Assembly (NCBI RefSeq): GCF_039555335.1
Contig: NC_092628.1
Coordinates: forward strand, 76,014,713-76,078,712
Source: Amphiura filiformis
Taxonomy: Eukaryota > Echinodermata > Ophiuroidea > Amphilepidida > Amphiuridae
Length of the DNA stretch: 64,000 nucleotides
Direction of reading: 5' to 3'
A program made the translations under genes and the position numbers. Numbering within the stretch: the first letter of the stretch is position 1; each line of letters begins with the position of its first letter. Below are positions 1-11,486 of this stretch, piece by piece. The notes beneath the pieces are model-generated. The model ran no database searches. It worked only from the letters and a program-made list of their open reading frames with translations, and had not been told where the DNA came from.

Positions 1-619
1 AAAACGTTTTCGACATCATTCGCAAAAGGTTATAAAAGGTTGTCAGAAAACGTTTAAATGTCGGGTTATATAAAGGGTATATTAAGGGTATAAAACGTTT
101 TCATAACATTAAAAACATTTTTGATAATCAACTGCTCAGCAAACACAAAATGTTTTACAGAAAACATTTAAATGTTGGGTTATATAAAGGGTATACAAAT
201 GTTTTTATAACATTCCAAAAACATTTTTGAAAACTTGATACAAAACATTCTAAACAGAATGTTATTTTGGGGTTGAACAAATATTTTGCTAAAAATGTTT
301 GCCCAAAATATTTGCAATAACGTTTTAAAAACGTTTGCATGACTTTTATATAACCCGACATTTAAATGTTATTCAAACGTTTTGAAAAATACATTTTAAG
401 AACATTTGGAAAAAACGTTTGCAAAAATAGTTTACATTAACATTTTGAAAACATTTTAAAAATATTGTTGTAGTGTGTTTTCATACCAAACGTTTTAAAA
501 CGTTTTGATGACCTTTATATAACCCGACATTTTAATGTTATTAAAACGTTTTTATCTAAACCAAAAGCCAAAATATAACTTATTTAAAACGTTTTTAAAA
601 CGTTTTTGTGTTTGCTGGG
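1..619. repeat. AACGTTT-rich TIR repeat, left end cut by the window
   Basis: The stretch is built from many AACGTTTT-type blocks and from the sub-motif AAATGTCGGGTTATATAAAG, present in both orientations (about 57, 171, 343 and 511). It ends at 605-618 with TGTGTTTGCTGGG. This is the reverse complement of the CCCAGCAAACACA start seen in the full copy at 27323-28001. It looks like a non-autonomous inverted-repeat element whose first bases lie outside the window. No coding capacity is seen. Confidence 0.75.
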
Positions 620-824
620 AAGTATAAAATATTATTTGACTCAATGACCATTTTTGATTGGACTGCTTGATTGGATGAAGACATTATACATTATGATTTA
701 TGCAAAAGCAGCCAAGACAACAAAAAAGGGTTAACAAAACATGTACTCTGGTAAAAATTACTTCTTAAGTCGGAAAGCTCTTTTTTGTCACAAAGGGTTA
801 AGATTGAAATATCTTATCATTACA

Positions 825-1174
825 TTAAGGGGTACTACACCCCTGCCCAATTTTGTGCCTATTTTTGCATTTTTTCTCAAAATTATAGCGCATTGGGGAC
901 AAGTAAGATATGTATATTATAGGGCAAGGACTACAACTACTGCACTTGAAATTTTATTTCAGCACAGACAACAGTTGTGGAGTTACAGTCAAAAATGAGG
1001 GAAAACCAATATTTGATCAATAAATCAATAACTACTTGCTTTGAGTTGCTGAAATTTCAGTACAGTAGTTGTAGTCCTTGCCCCTATGTCTTACTTGTCA
1101 CCAATGTGCTATAATTTTGAGAAAAAAAAAAAAAAATAGGCACAAAATTGGCCATGGGTGTAGTACCCCCTTAA
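825..1174. mobile_element. MITE with TTAA-flanked inverted repeats (family C)
   Basis: The left end TTAAGGGGTACTACACCC and the right end GGGTGTAGTACCCCCTTAA are inverted copies. The similarity continues inward (a poly-T/poly-A stretch, and the tract around AAGGACTACAACTACTG and its reverse complement). The whole unit is an approximate 350-bp palindrome. The TTAA at both edges fits piggyBac-type targeting. The partial match at 35755-35820 supports a dispersed family. Confidence 0.75.
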
Positions 1175-1376
1175 AGGGGTATTTCGGTATTTTAGCACCA
1201 TCTTTCCAGTGTAAGGTTCAATAGATATCTACGACAAATCCTTATATATTTCAAAAATATTAATTTGTGATTTGCAGTGCCTCATATGCCAGCCACTGTG
1301 TCCGCTTGTTTGAGTAGGTTGGGGGTATGAGGCTATGGATCAAGAAGTGCCCCTTTTCTGAGAAGTGTCACGTACG

Positions 1377-2044
1377 TTAAGGGCTGGGGTATGAACGTTT
1401 GGACAGTATTTATTTTGGGACATTAGAGCACATCAGACATATCGAATTGCATTCTGAATACGAAGAATGTCATTCTGATATCAAATAATTTAGATTTTTG
1501 AAATTCGCAATTTAATACACATTTTATGGCAAATCATTAAAATTGATATTTTTGATATTTAACAGTACTTGAAGTAAACTTTATAAATCTGATGATTTAT
1601 ACTTAAAGTGTATGTAGGTGGGATGAAAATCCGACGATCAATTGAAAATTGTGACCTTTCGTATTGAAGATATGGATTTTTTTCCCCAAAACACACAAAA
1701 AAAATTAGGTCTTTTTGGGAAAAAATCCATATCTTCAATATGAAAGGTCAAAATTTTCAATTGACCGTCGGCTTTTCCTTCCTGCTACATACACTTTAAG
1801 AATATATCATTAGATTTATATAATTTACTTCGAGGACTGTTATATATCAAAATTTGAAAAATATCAAATTTTTATAATTTGTCATAAAATTTGTATTATA
1901 TTGTAATTTTCAAAAAATGAAAATTATTTGATATCAGAAAGACATGCTTCGTATTCAGAATGCAATTCGATAGGTCTGAGGTGCTCTCATGTCCTACAAA
2001 AAATACTGTCGAAACACAATAAACGCTCATTTTAGATCCCTTAA
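1377..2044. mobile_element. MITE with long inverted repeats, TTAA at both ends (family B)
   Basis: It begins TTAAGGGCTGGGGTATGAAC and ends in ATCCCTTAA. The two halves are near reverse complements over more than 250 bp each (for example the ATTGCATTCTGAATACG block and its inverse). A second copy is at 2906-3506, and degraded copies are at about 4330-4812 and 44350-44846. It is a non-autonomous DNA element. The terminal TTAA suggests piggyBac-like mobilisation, which is inference. Confidence 0.8.
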
Positions 2045-2236
2045 GTACGTTATCATCCCCTTAAAGAATAACTGATAAAATCCATGTATAAATGCATACG
2101 AATATTGTTTTAAATTCCTAACCTTTTTTACGTTATGCCAATCATAAGGATGAATACAAGTCAATGTAATAGTATATACAAATATTACATGCCTATGAGT
2201 GTGATAGTATACAAATATTAACTGTCTATGAGTGTG

Positions 2237-2331
2237 ATGGTCGAAATATAATCACGAGGTGAAAGATGGATTGTTCCATTAGAATAGAATAGAACAATAC
2301 ATCTTTCACCGAGTTATTTTATTTCGACCAT
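2237..2331. repeat. 95-bp hairpin-forming inverted repeat
   Basis: The arms ATGGTCGAAATATAATC and its near reverse complement ending ATTTCGACCAT enclose a second pair, GGTGAAAGATGGATTGTTC and GAACAATACATCTTTCACC. It has the size of a short foldback element. Related ATGAAAGATG-containing sequence occurs in the paralogous introns near 18640 and 48660. Confidence 0.7.
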
Positions 2332-2905
2332 TACACGAATTTAAGACAGTTAATATTTTGTTTTACATCACTCATACATAAATTATATTACTTAAAAATA
2401 ATATTTAAGATAGGCATCTGAATCCCGCTCGTTAGCTCAAGTTTACAGCACCTTTTATAATGTACACGCGACGTCGACCGGGAAAAACAATCTGATTGGC
2501 TACATACACCCACTCGTACCGAATTCATACCTGCAGTACACTCATGGGCCAGTTCTCGAAGCTTGTCTAGAGACAAAGCCTCTCAGACTTCAAACGGGGC
2601 TACGGGGGGGGGGCACCTCAATGGATAGTATTTTTATGGATTTCCCCCTTAATGTATACATAATAAATATAACTAACACTAAATGTGTGAAATTAAATAT
2701 ATGACTTTCTTTTAAAAGTTCAACAAATTTAAGAAGAAAAAGTAAAGTTACTAAACTGATTGGCACATGACTGATCATACGCCCAATGGGCTGAGTGGCC
2801 TATAACCAAGAAACCGGCCCTTTATCGTATTTGCTAGGTGGGCATACCAGTTTTGAAGGCCACGCCTAGTATCACGGAAAATTACCCCGGAAAATTACAC
2901 GCAAT

Positions 2906-3506
2906 TTAAGGGCTGGGGTATGAACGTTTGGACAGTATTTATCGTGGGACATTAGAGCACATCAGACATATCGAATAGCATTTTCAATACGAAGAATGTC
3001 CTTCTGATATCAAATAATTTTGATTTTTTGAAATTCGGAATGTAATGCACATTTTATGGCAAATGATTAAAAATTGATATTTTTGATATTTAACAGTACT
3101 CGAAGTAAACTTTATAAATCTGATGATTTATACTTAAAGTGTATGTAGGTGGGATGAAAAACACCAAAAAAAAATTAGGTCTTTTTGGGAAAAAAATCCA
3201 TATCTTCAATATGAAATGTCAAAATTTTCAATTGATTTTCCTCCCAGCTACATACACTTTAAGACTATATCATTAAATTTATCAAATTTACTTCGAGGAC
3301 TGTTATATATCAAAATGTGAAAAATATCAAATTTTAATAATTTGTCATAAAATTTGTATTATATCGTGAATTTCAAAAATGAAAATTATTTGATATCAGA
3401 AAGACATTCTTCGTATTCAGAATGCAATTCGATATGTCTGATGTGCTCTCATGTCCCACAAAAAATACTGTCGAAACGCTCAAAACGCTCATTCTAGATC
3501 CCTTAA
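2906..3506. mobile_element. MITE family B, second copy
   Basis: It is highly similar to 1377-2044 and also bounded by TTAA. It starts TTAAGGGCTGGGGTATGAAC and ends GATCCCTTAA. Internal deletions make it slightly shorter than the first copy. Confidence 0.8.
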
Positions 3507-4329
3507 GATGATATGATGGCAAATGAAGTTGCTGCATTGCCTGACCTGTACATGCTCTACTATCTTACAGTCTTATAGTTATTCAGTCATGTTAGTATTT
3601 TTGAGCTGTGTATACGTGGAAAAGGGTATATACATGGAATAATTATTTGGTTCAAATTATATGAATAGGCCTCAGCTTGCAGCACCCGGTAATTTTATCC
3701 ATCCATGTGTTGCACTCGATGTGTCTATATAATTTTAAAATAACAATATCCAATTAATAAAGTAACAGTATTTAGAAATTTAGTTCTGCGATGCCTTTTA
3801 TAATACAATACAATACAATACAATAATAATAATACAAATAATACAAATAGCATACAATGGGTAATCACGCAAATATATTCCAAATATATATTTATTTATT
3901 GCTGTAGAGTTGTGAATACCCTTGTAAACATATAGCGTGGCTATTACGGGTTATATCAGATAGCCAACAAAATTATCATGCTCTTTCCACGTGGCTCTTT
4001 CACAACCTCCACACTCTGTGGGCGGGTCAAAAGTCCGGTCGCATGGAAATTCACCGAGTTGATAATCGTGGCCGAATGGAAAACAGTAAGACCGAGTGGA
4101 CTCATAGCGTGATTAGTTAAGATGCTCGGTCGTGTGGATTTAGCCCGGTCGACCAAGCAAAATCCCACTTGACCGGGCCCACTCGAAATCTGATAGACAT
4201 GGCCAACGATACGGCCCGCGATACGGGCGAATGAACGGGTGCAAGCGGGCGGGAGAACATTGCCGTTTTGATCCCCTCAGTGAAAATTCATGTTTTCATC
4301 ACGAAAAGTAGAGATTTAATTCCATCCTT

Positions 4330-4812
4330 TTAAAGGGATTGGATAGCAACGTTTGAACAGTATGTTTGTGGGACATGAGAGGGCATCAGGCACATGACAT
4401 TGCATTCTGAATACGAGGAATATCCTTCTGATATCAAATAATTTTGATTTTTTGAAATTCGTGATATAATACAAATTTGATACCAAATTATTAAAAATTG
4501 ATATTTTTGACATTTTTTATTGAAGATATACATTTTATTCCTAAAAAGACCTAATAATTTTAAGTCTTTTGGGGGAAATATATATATATATATCTTCAAA
4601 ACGAAAGGTCAAAAGTTTCAAATGATGGGAAGCCATATATAAATTAGTTTACTTCGAGGAGTGTTAAATATCAAAAATATAATTAGCCATAAAATTTGTA
4701 TGATATCGCAAATTTCAAAACAATCTAAATTATTTGATATCAGAAGGATATTCCTTATATCAAATAATTCTCGTATTCAGAATGCAATTCGGTGTGTCTG
4801 ATATGCTGTCAG
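4330..4812. mobile_element. MITE family B, degraded copy
   Basis: It shares the core blocks of family B: GGGACATGAGAG, ATTGCATTCTGAATACG, the TATCAAATAATTTTGATTTT tract and their inverses. The ends are poorly preserved. The region between family B copies and up to about 5.5 kb shows no convincing exon. Confidence 0.65.
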
Positions 4813-5527
4813 AACCCACCGTCATGTGACATGTCTGTTAGTCTTTGTTATTTATGTTTGGCGGTTTCATAACATCTTTTTTCGTCAGGGAAAGGCAATT
4901 CTCATGCCATATTGACCTTCCTACCTTTTCCGCCATACGTACTTTTTTGTCTTTTGTATTTTATTTTAATTGTTATATTCCTTGATATTGTTAAATATTT
5001 GTTTATATGGAATTAAATAAATGAATTAACTTTAAAGCTTATTGAATCAGTCCTATCAGCATGACGGCGAAGACCAATTATCCTTTATTCGGGATGACTC
5101 CATCTCCTTCTATCAGTGGTCGAATATACATAGAACCCCTTCACTATTACTCCAAGTTGTCCGATTCCAATTATTCAACTTTGCAAACACATTGCTGCCC
5201 TAAATTCATAAAGTCTGCACAAAAAGTAACGCAGCTGCTATAAATACCCCTATAGCTTTATTAACTAGCAATTGTTTCCACAATATTTCTACATAGAAAG
5301 AAGGATCATTGTTTACGCACATTTAGATACCCAATTTGTCAAATTTCGTTCAGTATTAACAACACAGTAGTGCTTTTAAAGAAAAACACCAGAACTTGAT
5401 TTAAAAGTTGCAGTTTACAGCGATCAATGGTTATTACGCAAACATTGTGGCACATAAAACCCTCCATTATCTTCGCGCTGACTTCAAATCAAGACAGATA
5501 GCTGCAACTTTTAAATTCGGGTATTTT

Positions 5528-5785
5528 TTCACAAACGCTTGTTAGGGGGAGGGCTGATGCAAAAAAGGGGGCCCTTAAAAGTTTTGACCCTCCTAAGGGG
5601 GGCTCTGAAAAATGTGTCCACTGGGAAAATTGAGTTTATATGCTTTTCTATGGGGTTGACCCATAATTTTCATGTCATAAAAAGGGGTGGCTGAAATATT
5701 TAAGATCTGAAAAGGGGGCCCTAATGAAATTTTTCGCGATGATTTTTTTTGCATCAGCCCCCCCCCCCCAACAAGTGTTTGTGAA
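5528..5785. repeat. Short TIR element with GC-rich interior
   Basis: The left end TTCACAAACGCTTGTTAGGG and the right end (C-run, AACAAGTGTTTGTGAA) are inverted copies. The GGGCTGATGCAAAAAA block is also repeated in inverse orientation near the right end. This is the structure of a MITE. Small open frames across it have no exon-like support. Confidence 0.65.
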
Positions 5786-5833
5786 CGGTCCCCAATATCT
5801 TCAGGATTTAATATCTAAGCCGACAGTGTGTTT

Positions 5834-8800
5834 CTACTGGAAACCCTTTTTTGGGAAAGGATGTACAGCTGATTGGATGGTGCACTCTACTCCAACACGG
5901 GCGGTGATCTCATTCTTCTCGGTAAGGGCGGCGATATTGATGATTTTATGTCCCTGTTGGTTTAAATACGAAACGAGATGCTTTTTGTAAAATATTGTAT
6001 CTGTAGCGAACTCAATTTTCAAATTAATTCCAAGGCACACTTATGGTTGGATTTGTCATCCGGTGTGCTACAACGCTCAAGTAAAGCACCAAATGACTTG
6101 TACTAATTGTGGGACTATTCTATGCCATTCCTTCATGATCTTCCAATTTCATGCAGGCATACAACGTCGTCATATAGGGACTGTTAGTGCGTATTATGAA
6201 GCCAATACATTACTGTAACAACACCTCAACCCGAGCCTTAACCCTCTCTAAATATAAAATTATATTCATATTCGAAATGTATTTCCTTTATCATACAATT
6301 ACTTGTACCCGCTTTTATTTGAAGCTATTTGAGGCGGGTGTTTAAATGAATATTCAAGAGTTGCACACGTGAACTTTACTATTTCTTTCAACGCACAATT
6401 TTTCTACTCACCGGTGTTACAAAATACGAATAGAAGAACTTATCAAAAGGAAGTGAGATTTCAACTATAATAAGGAAAAATAAGATTAAAGCAAAAAAAA
6501 ATTAGCAAATCAAGTTATTGTTCGTAGTGCAGTGTGTTACAATTTAGAAGATGATGAAATGATACTCTACATAATGATCAAAAGTTCAAAACAAGATCCG
6601 AGTATTGGTATTTTACATAAGGCCCACACTCAGTACGCCAGTGACCATCCTCTATGCATAGTCGTGTAAAGGTCAATCGATACATGTGGAAATCAGCATA
6701 ATTCAGAAATACACCTTTTTGCTTTGAAATTAATTTCTAGGCCAAATAAAAAACAATTTAATTTTTTTTGGTAATGCCGGATAAAAACATGACACTTGGA
6801 TATACCTTTTAAAAAAATCCTGGTGTTAAAGTTAGGCATGAACTTGTGTCTTTTAGTGCAAGATTGTTTTATAGGCCTCAACTTCTCTTTTCATCTTTTG
6901 TATTCTACATAATACCCTCATTTACTGTTTGCTTGCTCAAGCTGTTTCGTGTATACATACAGCATCCTCCGTTGTAGCAAGTTGAAGCCTGTCAAAATCG
7001 AAAATCTTAAACTAGAAACCTAAATATCAGACCTAAGTTTAACAAAAGGTTTGAAAAAACATTTACTGAAAAAATGAAAATTATTGCTTTCCATTTAGCC
7101 GAAAAAATTAATTTTACAGTGAAAAGGTGGAACTCAAAATTGGTTTTCCCGCCTTGCCACTTTTAACACTGTAATAAGAATTCTCAAAATCTCCTGATAA
7201 TGTATAATATATACTTACCACCTTTCTTGATCGGACAAACTTCCTCCGTGTGACTGAGATCACAATATGGAAATCGAAGCTCATAAGGCCAGAAGTTCAT
7301 GTCTAGCGTAATCATCCCACCAAAAACATCCATTGCTGCAGTAGTAAATAAATATATTTATATTGAGGTATTTGTACCGTTGCTTGCCTCACTCTTCCAA
7401 GTTGCAGTGGCGTACCGTGGCCGCCCCAACCCCAAGAAAATCCAATTTTGCCGCCCCTTCCTCAAAAGCCCGAAAAGGTTGACCCAATTTTTTTTTCTCG
7501 GTCGTTTGAAAAAGTGAGAGCAAAAAAAAAAAAAAAACCGTTTCAGGCGCTAGCGCCCTAAAGCATTTTTTATGCTTTATCAAATTTTTCCGCCCTTTTT
7601 TATTTACTAATTCTTTTTGCCGCCCCTCCTTCATGTTTGCCCCCCTGTTTTTGCCGCCCCTTCTTCTTCCGCCGCCCCTTTATTTTGGCCGCCCCTTGCT
7701 TTTACCCCGGGCGGCTGGCGCCCAAAAGCCCCCCCCCCCAAAAAAAAATACGCGCATGATTAGGTGCGTACTGTATCTGGAAGCTATGAGGGGTTTATTA
7801 AACTAACAATTACAAATGAAGACTACGAATATTGTTGAAACGATCTTTTTAATTAAAAATGAATTTGGTGATTTTTTTTCAACCCCCTAATTTTTTGGCA
7901 TATTTGTAATCTTTTGTAATGTTTATACACGTCCCAAATGACACCTAATTGCATTCAGCCAATGGAGCAAATTTGGAAGAAAGCCATAGTATGACCTACA
8001 ATCACCCATAGAACAGCACAGTCAAGCGGCTAAAATAGTAAATTAGTTTTACCTCATTAGTTTGGCTTAAACTACCAAAAAACTTTCCTGACAGTTGTTA
8101 CTAATAATATTTTATAATATTGACGAAGAATAACCAAGTTAACATTTGACCGAAATTATATAAGGCTTTAATCAACAAATCAGCCGATTGACCATGAGCG
8201 TGTAAACCAACGAACCGATCCTGATTAACAGATTGAAACATGCTCATGCATATTATTCAGCTTTCCTAATGGCAGAAAAAAAACCCCAACTGCACATCAT
8301 ACCCTGGACTCACTAGAGACTGATCTAACTTCTTACTTGGTGTGATTTTGATTGTTCCGTTCACCCACTGGTCTACACTAACAGGCTTCAACACCGTATC
8401 AAATTCTATTTCAAATCGGCCAGGACCTGTAACGTAAGGTATAACATAAAATTAGTTAACTATGCATTTGGGAACTTGGTGTTCCAAAACTAGTCTTTCT
8501 TATCATTTAAATGAAACACATGAGGAAAACTTGATACAGAGCAGCTCTGAAGTGACAAGAAATTATGGCATCGCAATTATGCTATACGAACATGATAATG
8601 ATAAATACAACGTACATACTCAGAAGAAGTAAAAATCACACATGCCTAATCTATTTCAGCTGAAATAAATAATAATGACACTTCGTTGATAAGTACATGA
8701 CAAGTTTTTCCTCCTTCATTTATAACTTCCCTTCCGTATGTTTTTAGCGGGAACTTTTGTTCTCTGTAGACAAGGGGCAGTCTTCAGTGAACAGCTCTTT

Positions 8801-10175
8801 TCAGAGCCACCAAACCACTTACATCAGCAGATAGGCGAGATCTAGCTTGTTCTCTGTTTACAAGAGACAGTCTTCAACGAACGGCTCTTTTCAGAACCAC
8901 CAGTAAGCAAGGGGCGACCTACATGTCTCATTCTTAGGTACTTTGTCCTGAAGAAGTCAGAACTTGACAGTTCTAAACTTATCCGACTGCGAACCCGCTA
9001 AAAAACTTACCAATAGACCTTTTTCCCTCTTTCCCATCATGCACTATTCCAGGGGGTATGAGTGTCGCAAAATACATCATCTCCCCGGGGGAGTACAAAG
9101 TTATGTTCATCACATTCTGGAATACGGACATTTCGGCTGGTGCCTTCATCACAAAAAAAGAATCCCCGATCATCACGATAATGGCGACCCGGGAATGGCG
9201 AGCGATCACTAATACCTTTCGGGGGCAAAAAACAACATTTCTATGCCTTATGGACATGGTGTCCTCACCAAAAAAAGTTTCCTGCTTTTGAAACCTAACT
9301 TTGTATACATTTTATAGACATAAATTAATGATGAAAAACTAATGACGGGACACGCAGTGATATTTTGTCGGCGTCCGTTTCACTTTTTTTTCGGATATGA
9401 AAATAAGACGTAAACAAAATCTCTTACACAGATGTTCTGCATCGCTCCGTAACTGCATCACTCGTGTATTCAATAATTGCATAATTAGTAACATCGATGG
9501 CCTTTACGATAATCCGCATAAATGAAATCAGTATGCCCATATTAAGACAAAATAATTGCAAAGGCCTGGCAAAGACCATCGGATGCACACGATCTATGAG
9601 GTTGATGAACTACGTCATACCCCCCTGGAATAGTGCATTTTGGGATAGAGGAAAAAAGGTCAATTGTTAAGAGCTCTCGTCGTAAAAGCCTATCCCACAA
9701 TTCCCTTCCATTCTTACCAAATGATTGATAGCCACACTTGTCAGCACTTCCATCTGGTACTATACTGATGAATTCACCGCCATCGCCACTCACAGGCGCG
9801 CCTTCAATCAACAACAAACTTGCAGCCAGTAGCGAGAACAAAAGGTAAATATGCAACATCCTGTCAAAAAAGAGCAAGTTCGATAATGATATTTTATGCC
9901 CGATTATGTACACTAATATCAAGCCTGGTTTCCGTTAAAATTGAACGTACATCAAAACGGTATTCTGAAGTTGAGTAGGGCAGCTTTTTTTTCTGTTCAA
10001 AATATATTCTTATTTGAATGCAAGGTAAAAGACAATTTAAAGTTTCAAATTTTCTTGAATTCGGTGAATTTGGTGTTAAAATTGTAGATTCCTATTCATT
10101 ATTTCGAAAGGTCAATATTAGGAAGGGTCGTTAATCCAAATAATTCATTTTTGTACTGACCGATGGCAACCTAAT

Positions 10176-10257
<82 letters not shown>

Positions 10258-10268
10258 GTGTTATTATC

Positions 10269-10313
<45 letters not shown>

Positions 10314-10541
10314 TTAATTATTATTATTATTATTTTAAGAGATCAAAAAGATTGTTACTATCTCTGAGTGCAAATACAATCATTGTCTGAGAAGTCAATA
10401 TCATTTAAGAGCTCTTACATCGTTTCGTCACCCATTACCTTTTTAATGTGTCTCGTTCAACGTTTCAGTGATTAAAAATTACACTATTGAGTCAGTTTTC
10501 TTTCCTGTTATTATATATTCAATACAAGGTCATACTTACAT
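5834..10541 (-). CDS. Secreted ML-domain (GM2-activator-like) lipid-binding protein, copy 1
   Basis: The coding exons on the minus strand are 10541-10540, 9860-9718, 8426-8337, 7335-7219, 6464-6412 and 5953-5834. All have AG/GT borders and compatible phases, and together they encode 174 residues. Residues 1-21 form a signal peptide (MMLHIYLLFSLLAAS and on). The ML fold is supported by C43, the pair C103/C112 followed by CPIKKG, a GHK start of the last strand (136) and GVEC with C159. This order matches NPC2/MD-2/GM2A proteins, and the last exon resembles the GM2A C-terminus most. There is one N-glycosylation site (NGT, N71). ML proteins bind lipids or glycolipids outside the cell or in lysosomes; this one's ligand is unknown. 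The start codon is split AT|G by an intron, so a second ATG follows at 9859. The gene is divergent from the LRR receptor at 11487. It is not in the LTP or lipocalin families, because the CPIKKG motif is diagnostic for ML. Confidence 0.85.
7405..7755. repeat. GCCGCCCC-rich repeat in ML gene 1 intron 3-4 flank
   Basis: It begins CAGTGGCGTACCGTGGCCGC and contains repeated GCCGCCCCTT blocks and homopolymer runs. The corresponding unit 2 intron lacks it, so it is a private insertion. The CAGTGGCGTA start resembles many non-autonomous DNA-transposon ends, but I could not fix the right terminus. The overlapping small open frames are not exons. Confidence 0.5.
8793..8812 (+). promoter_or_regulatory. 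Histone-mRNA-type 3' stem-loop, copy 1
   Basis: GCTCTTTTCAGAGC forms a 5-bp stem with a TTTC loop and is followed by CACCA. This matches the consensus recognised by SLBP at the 3' end of replication-dependent histone mRNAs. No histone coding sequence lies upstream. The element sits in intron 1-2 of ML gene 1, on the opposite strand. It may be a retroposed or SINE-borne histone tail. Confidence 0.5.
8883..8902 (+). promoter_or_regulatory. Histone-mRNA-type 3' stem-loop, copy 2
   Basis: GGCTCTTTTCAGAACC followed by ACCA is a second stem-loop with one mispair. It lies 90 bp after the first, inside a tandemly repeated block (TTCTCTGT...ACAAG...CAGTCTTCA...GAAC). Confidence 0.45.
9011..9665. mobile_element. 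TIR element in ML gene 1 intron 1
   Basis: About 50 bp at 9011-9061 (core ATGCACTATTCCAGGGGGTA) is repeated in inverse orientation at 9614-9665. Unit 2 lacks it in the matching intron. An internal block near 9230-9300 is similar to the inverse of a block inside the MITE at 25815-26224, so the two families share ancestry or an acquired segment. No intact transposase is seen. Confidence 0.7.
10177..10336. repeat. (ATT)n microsatellite
   Basis: About 160 bp of near-perfect ATT/TTA repeat with a few interruptions, in ML gene 1's 5' intron between the split-ATG exon and exon 1. Confidence 0.95.
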
Positions 10542-11486
10542 GATCGCACCCGGTACCCGTCACCCCGCCCGTCACTTAAAAGCTCAGCATCTACACAATT
10601 CTCAGTTCTTCCAATTCGTTTGTTGGTTACTTGTTAAACCAATCGCGACTGAAATGTGAATATGCTTTATCATATAAGACCATTTTAGACCAGTTAATAT
10701 AAGCAGGTGATAAGCGCACTTAATGTAAATAAATGATTACATATCGTATTATTAATGATTAAATATATCTGTCAACAATTGATTTCGTCATTTGTGTGGA
10801 TTGTTATATATATCATTGGATCAAAGTGATCCGCATCTGCAATTGGGCTTCAGCAAATCATTACAGGCTATAAAGTAAATGGGAAAGTACGTGCAGACTA
10901 CCACTCTCAACATACATTGCATTTTATGATCTCTTATTACATATGATCGCACAATTTATAAAATCACTTTTTAACTTAAGAAACAATGTATTCACTCCAT
11001 AACATTTGAACTATCAGCTATGAATGTTACTTCCTACAAAAAAATGTAGTTCAAGTTGCGTTTTAATCTTTCTAGAACTTACACAAATATAATACATTCC
11101 GCATATATTAAGCAATGGATCATAATGATATTAGAACGAACACGGATGTTAGTTTGATGACGGCATAATAAACACGAGCCACTCCCGGAACCACTTCATG
11201 TAGCCTGACACGTTAAACTTTGCATAAAATCAACTTGTCACGCCTTATTCTGTGTATTTCAACTCACCAATACTTCCGTATGGCAGCCAATCAAATATTT
11301 GACCGATAAAATCATTGTTCATATATATATTCATATTGTTGAGCTCCCAAAATATTTTATATTAATAGATTTTTTATTACGCTGATACTGTATCACTTCA
11401 TTAATTAATTAGTTGTGAAACTTGTTAATTAAATATCAAACCTGTTGTTAATACCGATATGCGATGTTTCAAAAATTTACCGTAAA
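10542..11486. promoter_or_regulatory. Putative divergent promoter of ML gene 1 and LRR receptor gene 1
   Basis: It holds the 5' UTRs and probably both promoters of the head-to-head genes. The stretch is alignable with 41779-42722, and the spacing between start codons is almost identical (945 versus 944 bp). Conserved blocks include AAAAGCTCAGCATCTAC and CCAATTCGTTTGTTGG on the ML side. TTAATTAAATATCAAACCTG lies just before the LRR start. I do not assign a TATA box. Confidence 0.6.

Noticed and set aside
8964-9291. Overlapping open frames on both strands
   Set aside because: They lie inside the TIR element at 9011-9665 and show no protein motif.
9861-9922. N-terminal extension of the ML protein (ILVYIIGHK)
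   Set aside because: It crosses the CAG acceptor at 9861-9863, lacks a counterpart in unit 2, and would hide the signal peptide.
11445-11486. Upstream extension of the receptor N-terminus
   Set aside because: There is no ATG before 11487 in this frame, and the signal peptide begins naturally at MKKSVHLS. Unit 2 agrees.
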